From: Xanthomonas cissicola
GTDB lineage: Bacteria > Pseudomonadota > Gammaproteobacteria > Xanthomonadales > Xanthomonadaceae
Assembly: GCF_008801575.1 (NCBI RefSeq)
Contig: NZ_VZPL01000025.1
Location: 1-64,000 of the forward strand
DNA: 64,000 bases
Reading direction: 5' to 3'
The notes under the pieces were generated by a model. It worked only from the letters and a program-made list of their open reading frames with translations, searched no databases and was not told where the DNA came from. The position numbers and the translations under genes are program-made. The stretch's first letter is position 1. Each line of letters starts with the position of its first letter. Below, piece after piece: positions 8,302 to 18,800 of this stretch.

Positions 8302-9420
8302 ATGCCTGATTCCGGCCGCCCTTCCGCACAGGAGCCAGAGGTAGGCGACGTGGCCGTGAGCGTGGCCGACGTGCTGGCCGCACAGGCGCGCCTGCGCAAG
8401 TACCTGTCGCCCACGCCGCTGCACTACGCCGAACGCTTCGGTGTGTGGTTGAAGCTGGAGAATTTGCAGCGCACCGGCTCCTACAAGGTGCGCGGCGCAT
8501 TGAATGCGTTGCTGGCCGGGCTGGAACGCGGCGATGAGCGCCCGGTGATCTGCGCCTCGGCCGGCAACCACGCGCAAGGTGTGGCGTGGTCGGCGTACCG
8601 GCTGGGTGTGCAGGCCATCACGGTAATGCCCTATGGCGCGCCGCAGACCAAGATTGCCGGTGTCGCGCATTGGGGTGCCACGGTGCGCCAACATGGCAAC
8701 AGCTACGACGAAGCGTTCGCGTTTGCGCGCGAGCTGGCCGACCAGAACGGCTATCGCTTCCTGTCCGCCTTCGACGACCCGGACGTGATCGCCGGCCAGG
8801 GCACGGTGGGCATCGAGCTGGCGGCGCATGCGCCGGACGTGGTGATCGTGCCGATCGGCGGCGGTGGCCTGGCCTCCGGCGTGGCGCTGGCATTGAAGTC
8901 GCAAGGCGTGCGCGTGGTCGGGGCGCAGGTGGAAGGCGTGGATTCGATGGCGCGCGCCGTCCGCGGCGATCTGCGCGAAATCGCTCCGGTCCCAACGCTG
9001 GCCGATGGCGTGAAGGTCAAGATTCCAGGCCTGCTCACGCGCCGCCTGTGCTCGAGCTTGCTCGATGATGTCGTGATCGTGCGCGAGGCCGAATTGCGCG
9101 AAACATTGGTGCGCCTGGCACTGGAAGAACACGTCATTGCCGAGGGCGCTGGCGCCCTCGCGCTGGCCGCCGGTCGCCGCGTTTCCGGCAAACGCAAATG
9201 TGCGGTGGTCTCTGGCGGTAATATCGACGCAACCGTGCTGGCCACACTCTTGTCCGAGGTGCGGCCGCGTCCGCCACGCAAGCCGCGCCGCCGCAATACC
9301 GAGCGACTCCGCAACGAACGCAGCGCCAATCCGCCACCCGCCACACACGTTCTTTCCCGCCCATCCGCAGTCGCTTCAACGCCTGTCACCGCCATCGCCG
9401 TAGAGGAGTCTTCCTGGTGA
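8302..9420 (+). CDS. Threonine dehydratase, short form without ACT domain
   Basis: PLP enzyme deaminating threonine to 2-oxobutyrate, the precursor that commits carbon to isoleucine. Lys62 in TGSYKVRGA forms the Schiff base; [13 protein letters not shown] and the phosphate loop GGGGL are intact. At 372 residues it has only the catalytic domain and resembles TdcB more than IlvA, which carries about 180 extra regulatory residues. The last ~50 residues are an Arg/Pro-rich tail ([12 protein letters not shown]). A GGAGG lies 34 bases before the ATG, too far for this start, so the exact start is uncertain. The stop overlaps the leuA GTG by four bases. Confidence 0.9.
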   Translation: MPDSGRPSAQEPEVGDVAVSVADVLAAQARLRKYLSPTPLHYAERFGVWLKLENLQRTGSYKVRGALNALLAGLERGDERPVICASAGNHAQGVAWSAYRLGVQAITVMPYGAPQTKIAGVAHWGATVRQHGNSYDEAFAFARELADQNGYRFLSAFDDPDVIAGQGTVGIELAAHAPDVVIVPIGGGGLASGVALALKSQGVRVVGAQVEGVDSMARAVRGDLREIAPVPTLADGVKVKIPGLLTRRLCSSLLDDVVIVREAELRETLVRLALEEHVIAEGAGALALAAGRRVSGKRKCAVVSGGNIDATVLATLLSEVRPRPPRKPRRRNTERLRNERSANPPPATHVLSRPSAVASTPVTAIAVEESSW

Positions 9421-10979
9421 ACACGACCGTATCCAACCAGACCCCGCGTATCCGAATTTTCGACACCACCCTGCGCGACGGCGAGCAATCCCCCGGCTGC
9501 AGCATGACGCCCCAGCAGAAGCTGGTCATGGCGCGCGCGCTGGACGAACTCGGCGTGGACATCATCGAAACCGGTTTTCCTGCCAGCTCGCATTCGGACC
9601 GCGAAGCGGTGGCGATGATGGGCCGCGAACTGCGCCGCCCCACCCTGGCGGTGTTGTCGCGCTGCCTGCAGGCCGATATCGAAACCTCGGCCAAGGCGCT
9701 GGAGACAGCCGCAAACCCGCGCCTGCATGTGTTCCTGTCCACCAGCCCGCTGCACCGCGAGCACAAGCTGCGCATGAGCCGTGAGCAGGTGCTGGAATCG
9801 GTGCACCGGCACGTGACGCTGGCGCGCGGCTATGTCGACGATGTGGAATTTTCTGCCGAGGATGCAACCCGCACCGAAGAAGACTTCCTGGCCGAGGTCA
9901 CCCGCGTGGCGATCGCCGCAGGCGCCACCACGATCAATTTGCCCGACACGGTCGGCTTCACCACGCCGGAAGAAATCCGTGGCATGTTCTCGCGCCTGAT
10001 CGCCAGCGTGGAAGGTGCCGACAAGGTCATCTTCAGCGCGCACTGCCACAACGATCTGGGCCTGGCGGTGGCCAACTCGCTGGCAGCCATCGAAGGCGGT
10101 GCGCGCCAGGTGGAATGCACCATCAATGGCATCGGTGAGCGTGCGGGCAATTGCGCGCTGGAAGAAATCACCATGGCGCTGAAGGTGCGCGGTGCCTTCT
10201 ACAACATCGATTCGGCGATCAATACGCCGCGTATCGTGTCCACCTCGCAATTGTTGCAACGCCTGGTCGGCATGCCGGTGCAGCGCAACAAGGCAGTCGT
10301 GGGCGGCAACGCCTTCGCGCACGAATCGGGCATTCATCAGCACGGCATGCTGCGCCATCGCGGCACCTACGAAATCATGCGCCCGGAAGATGTGGGCTGG
10401 GAATACTCGCAAATGGTACTGGGCCGCCACAGCGGCCGCGCCGCGGTCGAGCAGCGGCTGCGCGCGCTGGGTTATCTGCTGGAGGAGGAAGAGGTCAAGC
10501 TGGTGTTCGAACAGTTCAAGGCGCTGTGCGAGAAGCAGCGCGTGGTGACCGATGCCGATCTGCAGGCATTGATGCAGGACGCCACGGTGCAGGAAGGCTA
10601 TCGCCTGGCGTCGATGACCATCAGCGACGTGGGCAGCCGCGCCAACGCGTTGGTGGAGTTGTCCGACCCGGAAGGCAATCGCGTGGCCGAAACCGCGCAG
10701 GGCAACGGGCCGGTGGATGCGCTCTTCGGCGCACTGGCCTCGGCCACCGGCGTGAAGCTGGAGCTGGACAGCTACCAGGTGCACAGCGTGGGCATCGGTG
10801 CGGACGCGCGCGGCGAAGCCAGCCTGAGCGTGCGCCACGACGGCGTGGAATACGAAGGCACCGGCACCAGCAAGGACATCATCGAAGCCAGCGCGCTTGC
10901 GTGGCTGGATGTGGCCAACCGCTTGTTGCGTCAGCGCGAGCGTGGCGTGGTCGCCGGCAAGACGGCTGCGGTGGCGTAA
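9417..10979 (+). CDS. leuA: 2-isopropylmalate synthase
   Basis: First enzyme of leucine synthesis, condensing 2-oxoisovalerate with acetyl-CoA. The TIM-barrel domain shows [13 protein letters not shown] near residue 15 (metal Asp and Arg) and [13 protein letters not shown] (metal His pair). The C-terminal LeuA regulatory domain (about 390-510, [20 protein letters not shown]) should bind leucine for feedback inhibition. It starts with GTG, overlapping the threonine dehydratase TGA by four bases; AGAGGAG lies eight bases upstream, indicating coupled translation. It is the last gene of the operon and is followed by a terminator. Confidence 0.96.
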   Translation: MNTTVSNQTPRIRIFDTTLRDGEQSPGCSMTPQQKLVMARALDELGVDIIETGFPASSHSDREAVAMMGRELRRPTLAVLSRCLQADIETSAKALETAANPRLHVFLSTSPLHREHKLRMSREQVLESVHRHVTLARGYVDDVEFSAEDATRTEEDFLAEVTRVAIAAGATTINLPDTVGFTTPEEIRGMFSRLIASVEGADKVIFSAHCHNDLGLAVANSLAAIEGGARQVECTINGIGERAGNCALEEITMALKVRGAFYNIDSAINTPRIVSTSQLLQRLVGMPVQRNKAVVGGNAFAHESGIHQHGMLRHRGTYEIMRPEDVGWEYSQMVLGRHSGRAAVEQRLRALGYLLEEEEVKLVFEQFKALCEKQRVVTDADLQALMQDATVQEGYRLASMTISDVGSRANALVELSDPEGNRVAETAQGNGPVDALFGALASATGVKLELDSYQVHSVGIGADARGEASLSVRHDGVEYEGTGTSKDIIEASALAWLDVANRLLRQRERGVVAGKTAAVA

Positions 10980-11010
10980 CGCTGCTCATTGGGCAGATGA
11001 TGCAAGCCTC

Positions 11011-11048
11011 ACGGCCAGCAGCGTGATCTGCTGGCCGTTCCGGTTTTT
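11011..11048 (+). terminator. Terminator of the ilvC-leuA operon
   Basis: An 11-bp perfect stem ACGGCCAGCAG/CTGCTGGCCGT (11011-11021 with 11028-11038), a 6-base loop, then TCCGGTTTTT, 31 bases after the leuA stop. Confidence 0.85.
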
Positions 11049-11324
11049 GCGTGCGAACTTTTTTACAAGTGTGTCGGTTAGATGCTTACGCGCTTGCCGA
11101 CGTGGCAAAGCTCCGGCCTACTGCAGGCACTTGCACGCATACCGGCCTGGGACACGCCGCGAGTACGTCCATGTAGGCTCTGGCGCGGCATCCATGCCGC
11201 TCAAGGTGCCACACCGGTCCGCGAGCAAGTACCACCGGCTGCTGTCGGCAGCTGAGGACACGGATGCGCTATCGCGCTAGCGACCGTTCCTGCGCACTAC
11301 AACGCTTCGGGACTGCGAGCGCTT
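11049..11324. other. Intergenic region between convergent leuA and leuB
   Basis: No credible gene or RNA. It contains small palindromic units such as TACGTCCATGTA (11163-11174) and GGCATCCATGCC, which resemble short Xanthomonadaceae intergenic repeats but were not matched to a named family. No minus-strand terminator for leuB is obvious. Confidence 0.4.
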
Positions 11325-12398
11325 TTACAGCGCGGCCACCACCGCATCGCCCATCGCCACGGTACCGACCTTGGTAGTGCCTTCCGACCAGATGTCGGCA
11401 GTGCGCAGGCCTTGATCGAGCACCTTGCCAACCGCATGTTCGATGGCATCTGCTGCAGTGGCCTGCGCGAAGGTGTAGCGCAACATCATCGCCACCGACA
11501 GGATCGTGGCCAATGGATTGGCGATGCCCTTGCCGGCGATATCCGGTGCCGAGCCATGGCAGGGTTCGTACATACCCTTGCTGTTGGCATCCAGCGAGGC
11601 CGAAGGCAGCATGCCGATGGAACCGGTGAGCATGGATGCCTGGTCGGACAGGATGTCGCCGAACATGTTGTCGGTCACGATCACGTCGAACTGCTTGGGA
11701 GCACGCACCAACTGCATCGCTGCGTTGTCCACGTACATATGCGACAGCGCGATATCCGGGTAGTCCTTGGCCACTTCTTCGACTACTGCACGCCATAGCT
11801 GGCTCGATGCCAGCACGTTGGCCTTGTCGACCGAACACAGCTTCTTGCCGCGCAGGCGTGCCATGTCGAAGCCGGCCTTGGCGATGCGACGAATCTCGCT
11901 CTCGCTATATGGCAAGGTGTCGTACGCCTGGCGTTCGCCGTTGTCCAAGGTGCGGTTACCACGCGGCTGGCCGAAATAGATGCCGCCAGTGAGTTCGCGC
12001 AGGATCAGCAGATCCAGCCCGGCCACGACCTCCGGCCTGAGCGTGGACGCATCGGCCAGCTGCGGATACAGCAATGCCGGCCGCAGGTTGGCGAACAAGC
12101 CCAGCTGCGAGCGGATCTTGAGCAACCCACGCTCCGGCCGCAGCGCCGGGTCGATGGTGTCCCACTGCGGGCCACCCACCGCACCCAGCAGCACCGCATC
12201 GGCGCCACGCGCGCGCTCCAGTGTTTCATCGGCCAATGGGCTGCCGTATTTGTCGTACGCAGCGCCGCCCAGCTCGTCATACACCAGCTGAAAACCCAGA
12301 CCGTGTTGCGCGTCAATGCGCTTCAACACCTTGACCGCTTCGGCCATGATCTCCGGCCCGATCCCGTCGCCGGGAAGAATCAGAATCTGCTTGCTCAT
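11325..12398 (-). CDS. leuB: 3-isopropylmalate dehydrogenase
   Basis: NAD- and metal-dependent oxidative decarboxylation of 3-isopropylmalate in leucine synthesis. 357 residues. Visible signatures are [16 protein letters not shown] at the N-terminus, the substrate Arg region [16 protein letters not shown], the catalytic Tyr in the IYFGQPRG segment, [14 protein letters not shown] (catalytic Lys), and the metal-binding Asp in [15 protein letters not shown]. It is the last gene of leuC-leuD-leuB on the minus strand, 93 bases after leuD. Confidence 0.96.
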   Translation of the reverse strand: MSKQILILPGDGIGPEIMAEAVKVLKRIDAQHGLGFQLVYDELGGAAYDKYGSPLADETLERARGADAVLLGAVGGPQWDTIDPALRPERGLLKIRSQLGLFANLRPALLYPQLADASTLRPEVVAGLDLLILRELTGGIYFGQPRGNRTLDNGERQAYDTLPYSESEIRRIAKAGFDMARLRGKKLCSVDKANVLASSQLWRAVVEEVAKDYPDIALSHMYVDNAAMQLVRAPKQFDVIVTDNMFGDILSDQASMLTGSIGMLPSASLDANSKGMYEPCHGSAPDIAGKGIANPLATILSVAMMLRYTFAQATAADAIEHAVGKVLDQGLRTADIWSEGTTKVGTVAMGDAVVAAL

Positions 12399-12491
12399 GC
12401 CACCCTCGTGAAGTGACGCCGCAGCGTCATTGACATCAATCCAATGCAGTCCGCACGCAGCGCGGTGAGCGCGCGCATCTGCGGCTCGACA

Positions 12492-13139
12492 TTACTGCAA
12501 CGCGCCAAACAACCACGGTTGGCGCGCGCGATGGCCTTGCTCGAAGCGCCCGATGGCATCGGCGTCCTGCAAGGTGAGGCCGATATCGTCCAGGCCATTG
12601 AGCAGGCAGTGTTTGCGGAAGGCATCGATGTCGAAGCCGTACTCCACGCCATCGGGGCGGCGTACGCGTTGCGCGGCCAGATCTACGGTGAGCCGGTAGC
12701 CCTCGGTCGTCAGGCATTGTTCGAACAATGCATCGACCTGCGCTTCGTCCAGCACGATCGGCAGCAGGCCGTTCTTGAAACTGTTGTTGTAGAAAATGTC
12801 GGCAAAGCTCGGCGCGATCACGGTGCGAAAGCCGTATTCGTCCAGCGCCCACGGCGCATGCTCGCGCGAGGAACCACAGCCGAAGTTTTCCCGGGCCAGC
12901 AAGACGCTGGCGCCCTGATAGCGCGGGAAATTGAGCACGAATTCCGGATTGAGCGGGCGCGTGCTGTTGTCGCGACCAGGCTCGCCGATATCCAGATAGC
13001 GCCACTCGTCGAACAGGTTCGGACCGAAACCGGTGCGCTTGATCGACTTGAGGAACTGCTTGGGAATGATCTGGTCGGTATCGACATTGGCGCGATCCAG
13101 CGGCGCGACCAGTCCGGTGTGTTGGGTGAAAGGAGTCAT
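12492..13139 (-). CDS. leuD: 3-isopropylmalate dehydratase, small subunit
   Basis: The swivelling domain of isopropylmalate isomerase, partner of LeuC. 215 residues, with the family start [20 protein letters not shown] and substrate-contact motif [15 protein letters not shown]. Homologous proteins start at the same place, but no ribosome site precedes this ATG: the upstream bases belong to the GGGAATC-type repeat that separates it from leuC. Translation may depend on coupling or on the mRNA fold. The reaction is stereospecific isomerisation of 2- to 3-isopropylmalate. Confidence 0.95.
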   Translation of the reverse strand: MTPFTQHTGLVAPLDRANVDTDQIIPKQFLKSIKRTGFGPNLFDEWRYLDIGEPGRDNSTRPLNPEFVLNFPRYQGASVLLARENFGCGSSREHAPWALDEYGFRTVIAPSFADIFYNNSFKNGLLPIVLDEAQVDALFEQCLTTEGYRLTVDLAAQRVRRPDGVEYGFDIDAFRKHCLLNGLDDIGLTLQDADAIGRFEQGHRARQPWLFGALQ

Positions 13140-13240
13140 TGGAATGCCGGGAATTGGAAGTGGAGAATGGGGAATTGGCAGGGCGGAGAAGGGACGGACG
13201 TTGCCATTCTCTATTCCCGACTCTCGATTCCCTGCAGTTC
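13140..13240. repeat. GGGAATC-type inverted repeat between leuC and leuD
   Basis: Left half 13147-13180 (GGGAATTGG, GAGAATGGGGAATTGGCA) and right half 13203-13233 (complement of GGGAATCGAGAGTCGGGAATAG) form an imperfect inverted repeat. It overlaps the 3' end of leuC: codons for the final GIESRE and the stop TAG are repeat sequence. It is the most diverged of four copies here (others at 49.7, 52.7 and 54.9 kb). Confidence 0.75.
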
Positions 13241-14650
13241 ACGTACATCGACAAAATGACCGCTCACCGCCGCAGCCGCCGCCATCGCCGGGCTGACCAG
13301 ATGCGTGCGGCCGCCGGCGCCTTGGCGGCCTTCGAAGTTGCGGTTGGAGGTCGAAGCGCAATGTTCGCCGCTGCCCAGCTTGTCCGGGTTCATGGCCAGA
13401 CACATCGAGCAGCCTGGCTCGCGCCATTCGAAGCCGGCATCCAGAAACACCTTGTCCAGGCCTTCGGCTTCGGCCTGCGCCTTCACCAGCCCAGAGCCCG
13501 GCACCACCAAGGCCTGCTTGATGGTGGAGGCGACCTTGCGGCCCTTGGCCACTGCGGCAGCGGCACGCAGGTCTTCGATGCGCGAATTGGTGCACGAGCC
13601 GATGAACACGCGATCCAGGCGGATGGCGGTGATCGGCTGGTTGGCCTTCAGCCCCATGTATTTCAGCGCGCGCTCGATCGAATCGCGCTTGGTCGGGTCC
13701 TGCTCGATGGCCGGATCGGGCACGTGCTGATCGATGGCCAGCACCATTTCCGGCGAAGTGCCCCAGCTGACCTGCGGCTTGATGTCTTCGGCACGCAACT
13801 CCACCACGGTGTCGAAGTGCGCGTCCGGGTCGGAGACCAGCGTGCTCCAGAGCGCCACCGCCGCATCCCAGTGGGCGCCCTTGGGGGCGAACGGGCGCCC
13901 TTTGACGTAGGCAATGGTCTTCTCGTCCACCGCCACCATGCCCACGCGGGCACCGGCTTCGATGGCCATGTTGCAGATGGTCATGCGGCCTTCCATCGAC
14001 AGAGTCCGAATGGCGCTGCCGGCAAATTCCAGCGCATGTCCGTTGCCGCCGGCGGTGCCGATCTTGCCGATCACCGCCAGCACGATGTCCTTGGCGGTCA
14101 CCCCGAACGGCAGCGTGCCTTCCACACGCACCTGCATGTTCTTCATTTTCTTGGCGATCAGGCATTGGGTGGCCAGCACGTGCTCGACCTCGGAGGTGCC
14201 GATGCCGTGCGCCAGCGCGCCGAACGCGCCATGCGTGGAGGTATGCGAATCGCCGCAGACCACGGTCATGCCCGGCAAGGTGGCGCCCTGCTCCGGGCCG
14301 ACCACATGCACGATGCCCTGCCGCGCATCGTTCATCTTGAACTCGAGGATGCCGAAGTCGTCGCAGTTTTCGTCCAGCGTCTGCACCTGCAGGCGCGAGA
14401 CCTCGTCGGAAATCGACTCCAGCCCGCCCTGGCGTTCGGCGCGCGTGGTCGGCACGTTGTGATCGGGCGTGGCGATATTGGCGTCGATGCGCCACGGCTT
14501 GCGCCCGGCCAGGCGCAGGCCTTCGAAGGCCTGCGGCGAGGTCACTTCGTGCAGGATGTGGCGGTCGATGTAGATCAGCGACGAGCCATCGTCACGGCGT
14601 GTGACCTCGTGCAGTTCCCACAGCTTGTCGTACAGGGTCTTGGCAGTCAT
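13211..14650 (-). CDS. leuC: 3-isopropylmalate dehydratase, large subunit
   Basis: Aconitase-type subunit carrying the [4Fe-4S] cluster. The cluster cysteines are seen in [13 protein letters not shown] and in [13 protein letters not shown]. 479 residues; the N-terminus [16 protein letters not shown] is typical. The last residues (GIESRE) come from the intergenic repeat and not from the family consensus, so the natural end was extended or replaced. First gene of the leuCDB operon. A divergent LysR gene lies 120 bases upstream and a palindromic site sits between them. Confidence 0.96.
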   Translation of the reverse strand: MTAKTLYDKLWELHEVTRRDDGSSLIYIDRHILHEVTSPQAFEGLRLAGRKPWRIDANIATPDHNVPTTRAERQGGLESISDEVSRLQVQTLDENCDDFGILEFKMNDARQGIVHVVGPEQGATLPGMTVVCGDSHTSTHGAFGALAHGIGTSEVEHVLATQCLIAKKMKNMQVRVEGTLPFGVTAKDIVLAVIGKIGTAGGNGHALEFAGSAIRTLSMEGRMTICNMAIEAGARVGMVAVDEKTIAYVKGRPFAPKGAHWDAAVALWSTLVSDPDAHFDTVVELRAEDIKPQVSWGTSPEMVLAIDQHVPDPAIEQDPTKRDSIERALKYMGLKANQPITAIRLDRVFIGSCTNSRIEDLRAAAAVAKGRKVASTIKQALVVPGSGLVKAQAEAEGLDKVFLDAGFEWREPGCSMCLAMNPDKLGSGEHCASTSNRNFEGRQGAGGRTHLVSPAMAAAAAVSGHFVDVRELQGIESRE

Positions 14651-14727
14651 CGCGGCAATCCGAGTGGCGGATGGTGGGTGCGCCCACCTGGCTGAGATCG
14701 ATGCTAGGAGCTTGCCTTGGATTACGC

Positions 14728-14759
14728 AAATTCATATTGTTTATTCAAGAAATGAATTT
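14728..14759. promoter_or_regulatory. Palindromic site between leuC and the LysR gene
   Basis: AAATTCAT (14728-14735) and its exact complement ATGAATTT (14752-14759) are separated by 16 bases in a strikingly AT-rich stretch, 12 bases before the LysR start and about 78 before leuC. Position and symmetry fit a LysR-type operator controlling both genes. The link is inferred. Confidence 0.5.
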
Positions 14760-14770
14760 TAGGAATAGCA

Positions 14771-15655
14771 ATGGACCTGGCGAGCCTCAATGCCTTCGTG
14801 GCGATCGCCGAGAGCGGCAGCTTTTCGGCAGCCGGCGAGGCCTTGCACCTGACCCAGCCAGCGGTGAGCAAACGCATCGCCCTCCTGGAAGCGCAATTGT
14901 CGGCGCGGCTGTTCGATCGCCTGGGCCGGCAGGTGGTGCTGACCGAAGCCGGACAGGCGTTGCTGCCGCGCGCGCAACGCATCCTGGCCGAGCTGCAGGA
15001 CACCCGCCGCGTGCTGGAGCATTTGGGCGCAGCCGTTGGCGGCCGCTTGAGTCTGGCCACCAGCCACCATGTGGGTCTGCACCGCCTGCCGGCCTTGTTG
15101 CGCGGTTTTGCCACGCGACATCCGCAGGCGGCGTTGGACATCCAGTTCCTGGATTCGGAGTTGGCGTACGCCGCTGTGCTGCGCGGGGAGGTGGAACTGG
15201 CAGTGACAACCCTGGCACCGGACACGCGCGCTCCGCTGCGCGCGCAGCCGATCTGGCATGACCGCTTGCAGTTCGTGGTTGCACCCGACCACCCGTTGGC
15301 AGCACTGCCTGCGGTGTCGCTGGACGATGTGGTGACGCACCCGGCGGTATTGCCCGATCCGGGCACCTTCACCCATCGCATCGTTGCCAATCTGTTCGCC
15401 GAGCGCGGTCTGGTGCCGAGTCTGCGCATGACCACCAATTACCTGGAAACGATCAAGATGCTGGTGTCGGTGGGCCTGGCGTGGAGCGTGCTGCCCGAGC
15501 GCATGATCGACCATCAGATCGTGGCGCTGCCGCTGGCCGATGTCGCGTTATCCCGCGAGCTGGGTTGCGTCACCCATGGCGGGCGCACCTTGTCGCGTGC
15601 TGCGCAGGCATTTGTGGCGTTGTTGCACGGGCAGGCGGATCTGGCGCAGGCGTAG
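14771..15655 (+). CDS. LysR-family regulator, probably of leuCDB
   Basis: 294 residues. The N-terminal winged helix-turn-helix covers residues 1-60 (FVAIAESGSFSAAGEALHLT, QPAVSKRIALLE). The effector-binding domain, about 90-290, has the usual two-lobe periplasmic-binding-protein fold pattern. It is transcribed divergently from leuC, the standard arrangement for a LysR activator and its target. The effector might be 2-isopropylmalate or another leucine-pathway intermediate, as for other leu regulators of this family; this is inference. Confidence 0.85.
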   Translation: MDLASLNAFVAIAESGSFSAAGEALHLTQPAVSKRIALLEAQLSARLFDRLGRQVVLTEAGQALLPRAQRILAELQDTRRVLEHLGAAVGGRLSLATSHHVGLHRLPALLRGFATRHPQAALDIQFLDSELAYAAVLRGEVELAVTTLAPDTRAPLRAQPIWHDRLQFVVAPDHPLAALPAVSLDDVVTHPAVLPDPGTFTHRIVANLFAERGLVPSLRMTTNYLETIKMLVSVGLAWSVLPERMIDHQIVALPLADVALSRELGCVTHGGRTLSRAAQAFVALLHGQADLAQA

Positions 15656-15886
15656 GCTGCGGGCGATATGTCTGCAGCGTGCCGCACGCGTCGGCGAAAG
15701 ATGACGTCAGCCGGTCGATCTCGGCACGACCGCATGGGAAGTGCGATGCGTCATGCATACGCGGCTTGCTGACTCGGCGATGCCGCGGCCCGGCCGGCAA
15801 TGCCGCGATTGTTCTTCGCCACACACCCCCCGTGCGCCGTAACAACACGTGTGCTGCATCGATCCAGCATCCAGCAGTTCACGGGC

Positions 15887-18800
15887 CTAAACAACGTCTT
15901 CCGGCCCGATCAAGCGATCCCGCCCCTGCCGCTTGGCTTCGTACAGACGACGGTCGGCCAACGCCAGCAATTCGCGCCGGCTGGGCGCCTCCTCGCTCAT
16001 CGCCATGCCCATGCTGGCGGTACAACGCACCGTCATGCCTTGCGCATCGACTTCGATGTCGGCCAGTCGCTGTCGCATGCGCTCGAACAGCGCGCGCGCC
16101 TGTACCGCATCCAGCCCGGTGGCCGCCAGCAGGAACTCTTCGCCGCCGTGACGCGCGGCGAAGCAGTGCGCCTGATCCTGCTCGCTCAACACCTCGCCGA
16201 TGGCAGACAGCACCGCATCGCCGACCTCATGGCCGTAGTCGTCGTTGATGCGCTTGAAGTGATCGATATCCATCAACGCCAGCGCCAACGCCGCGCCACC
16301 GGCGTGCGCCTCGTCGAACCATTGCTGCAACACGCGCTCGGCTTCGCGCCGGTTCGGCAGCGCGGTCAGCACATCGTGGCTGGCGCGGTATTCGAGCTGG
16401 CGCATCAACGCTTCGCGCTCCTGGCTGGCCTGCTGCAGCGCCAGGTTCTTGTCGCTCAGTTCGCGCGTGCGCCGGTCGATGACGGTATTGAGCTGGCGCT
16501 GACGCAGGCGATAGCTGGCGGTACGCCATAGGTAGAACCCGTAGATCACGCTGGCCAGGGCGAGGATGCCCAGGCCGATCACTTCGCCCCGGCGCCACCA
16601 CGGCGGCGCCAGTTCGATGACCAGGCTGGCTTCGCCCAGCAGGTCGTTTTGCCGCCAGTCCACCGGTAGCGACATCGCTTGCACGCGGAAGCGGAAACGG
16701 CCCGGCGGCAAATTGGTGTAGACCGCTTCGCTGGCATTGTCGGCATCCACCCAGTCCGGGTCGAAGCCTTCCAGCCGATAGCGATACCGCACCTTGTCCG
16801 GGCCGCGGAAATTCAGCCCGGCGTACGCGATCGCGATACGCCGCGTCTCGGCACCGAGCCGGTGCGGGCCACTGAGCGGCTGCACCATGCCATCGACCAG
16901 CAGACGCTCGAAGACGATCGGCACCCGATGGCCTTGCAAGGTGCCCACGCGGGCCGGGTCGATCACGCCCAGGCCCGCAGCGGTGGGGAACAGCAACTGC
17001 CCGGACCGGGTCAGCCAGCCGGCCGGCGCGCTGCTGCCGTTGCCCTGGTTACTGGGCATGCCGTCGCTGCGGTCGACCACTTCCACGCTCAATTGCTCGC
17101 GCGTGCCCGCATCGAGCTGGTCGAAGTTATCGCGTGCGATGCGGAACACCCCGTGGTTGCTGGACAACCAGAAATAGCCACGGCCGTCGTCGATCACCCG
17201 AAACACCTTGTCGCGCGGTAGCCCCACCCGGTGGTCGTAGACGCGGAAGCTGTCGCCGCGCAACCGCAGCAGGCCGCGATCGCTGGCGATCCACACATCG
17301 CCAGCGGCATCGCGCAGGAAATCGAAGGCGTTCTGCCCCGGGAAATCCTGCTCGCCCAGCCAGGCGCGGGTGCTGCCGTCCGGCGACAGCGCGGTCACAC
17401 CGCGATCGGTGCCGATCCAGACGATGCCCTGCGCATCGCGGTACAACACCTGCACCGAGCCATCGGGTACGCCATCGGCTGCGGTGTAGCGACGCGCCTT
17501 GCCATTGCGCCAGCGCACCAACCCGGCGGTGGTGCCGATCCACAGATCGTCGCCGTCCGACAACACCGCACGCACCGACATGGAGGGCAGGCCATCGGCC
17601 GCGCCGATGCGCACCAGCACGTGGCCTTGCGCGTCCAGACGCACCACGCCCTCGCTATAGGTACCGGCCCAGACGCCGCCATCGCCAGCATCGGCCAGCG
17701 CCAGCACCGATTGCTCCAGCACGCGCCCACCTTCGCTGGGCGACAGCGACACGCGGCTGATGGTGCCGTCGCGCCAACGATCCAGGCCGACGGCGTTACC
17801 CACCCATACCGTGCCCTGGCCGGTCTGCAGCACGCAGCGCACGTAGTCCGAACTCAGGCCTTCGTCGTGGGTGACACCATGCGCGGCGCCCTCGGCAATA
17901 CGGAACAGCCCGTGGGTGCTGCCGACCCAGATCAGGCCTTCGGCGTCTTCCAGCAGCGCCGGGCTGGCGACGCCGGAGATGGCGATCTGCTCGTCCGGGT
18001 CGTTCTGGCCGCTGTGCACCACCAGCATTCCCGAAGACAGGCTCATCCACAGGTGCCCACGGCGGTCCAGCAACACCGAATCGACGCGTTGGCCCTGGCG
18101 GAAACGCTGCAGGCCACCGCCGCGGCTCCACCACCACACGCCGTCGTTGCCAGCGACCAACAGGCCCCCCTGCCGGTCGCTGGCCAACCGCCGCACCGGC
18201 GCATCGCGCATCCCGTGCACCCTGCCCCAGGCCGCAGCCTGGCCGCCATCGCGCGGCAGGCGATACAGGCCGACCTCGGTGCCACCCCACAGGTCGCCGC
18301 TTTCGTCTGCAGACAGGGCCGTGACGCGCGCACGCGGCAAGCCGGTCTGGCGGCCGACGTCGACCACCCGCCCGTCGCCCTCGATGCGGTACAGCGTCTG
18401 CGGCGTGCCCACCCACAGCGCGCCATCGGCACGCCGCAGCAGGGCACTGACCGCAAGATGCCGCGCCGACGCATCGCCGAGCTGCTGCCAGTGACCATCC
18501 TGATAGTGGTAGACACCGTCGAACGCAGTACCGAACAGCATGCCGCCCGTGCTGTCGCGAACCACCACGAATACCCCGCCCAGCTCGACGCCGGGAGTGT
18601 TCTGGCGGTCGTATACGGTGAAGTCGCGCCCATTGAAGCGCGCCACGCCTTCCCAGGTACCCAGCCAGATCAGCCCGTCTTCGCCCTGGGCCACCGCGTG
18701 CACCAGGTTGTGCGGCAGGCCGTCGTCCATGTTCCAGCGCGTGACGGTGTGGTACGCGGTGTGTTTGAGCACCTGAGCGCCGGCCGGCCAGGCGTTGAGC

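Noticed and set aside
8751-10838. 695-codon minus-strand frame over leuA and the dehydratase
   Set aside because: His/Ala/Arg-rich composition typical of the antisense of GC-rich genes; the plus strand holds recognisable enzymes.
11049-11324. Possible tRNA or small RNA between leuA and leuB
   Set aside because: No cloverleaf, no CCA end and no second terminator could be found.
13139-14695. 518-codon plus-strand frame opposite leuC
   Set aside because: Antisense of a recognisable aconitase-type gene; no motif of its own.
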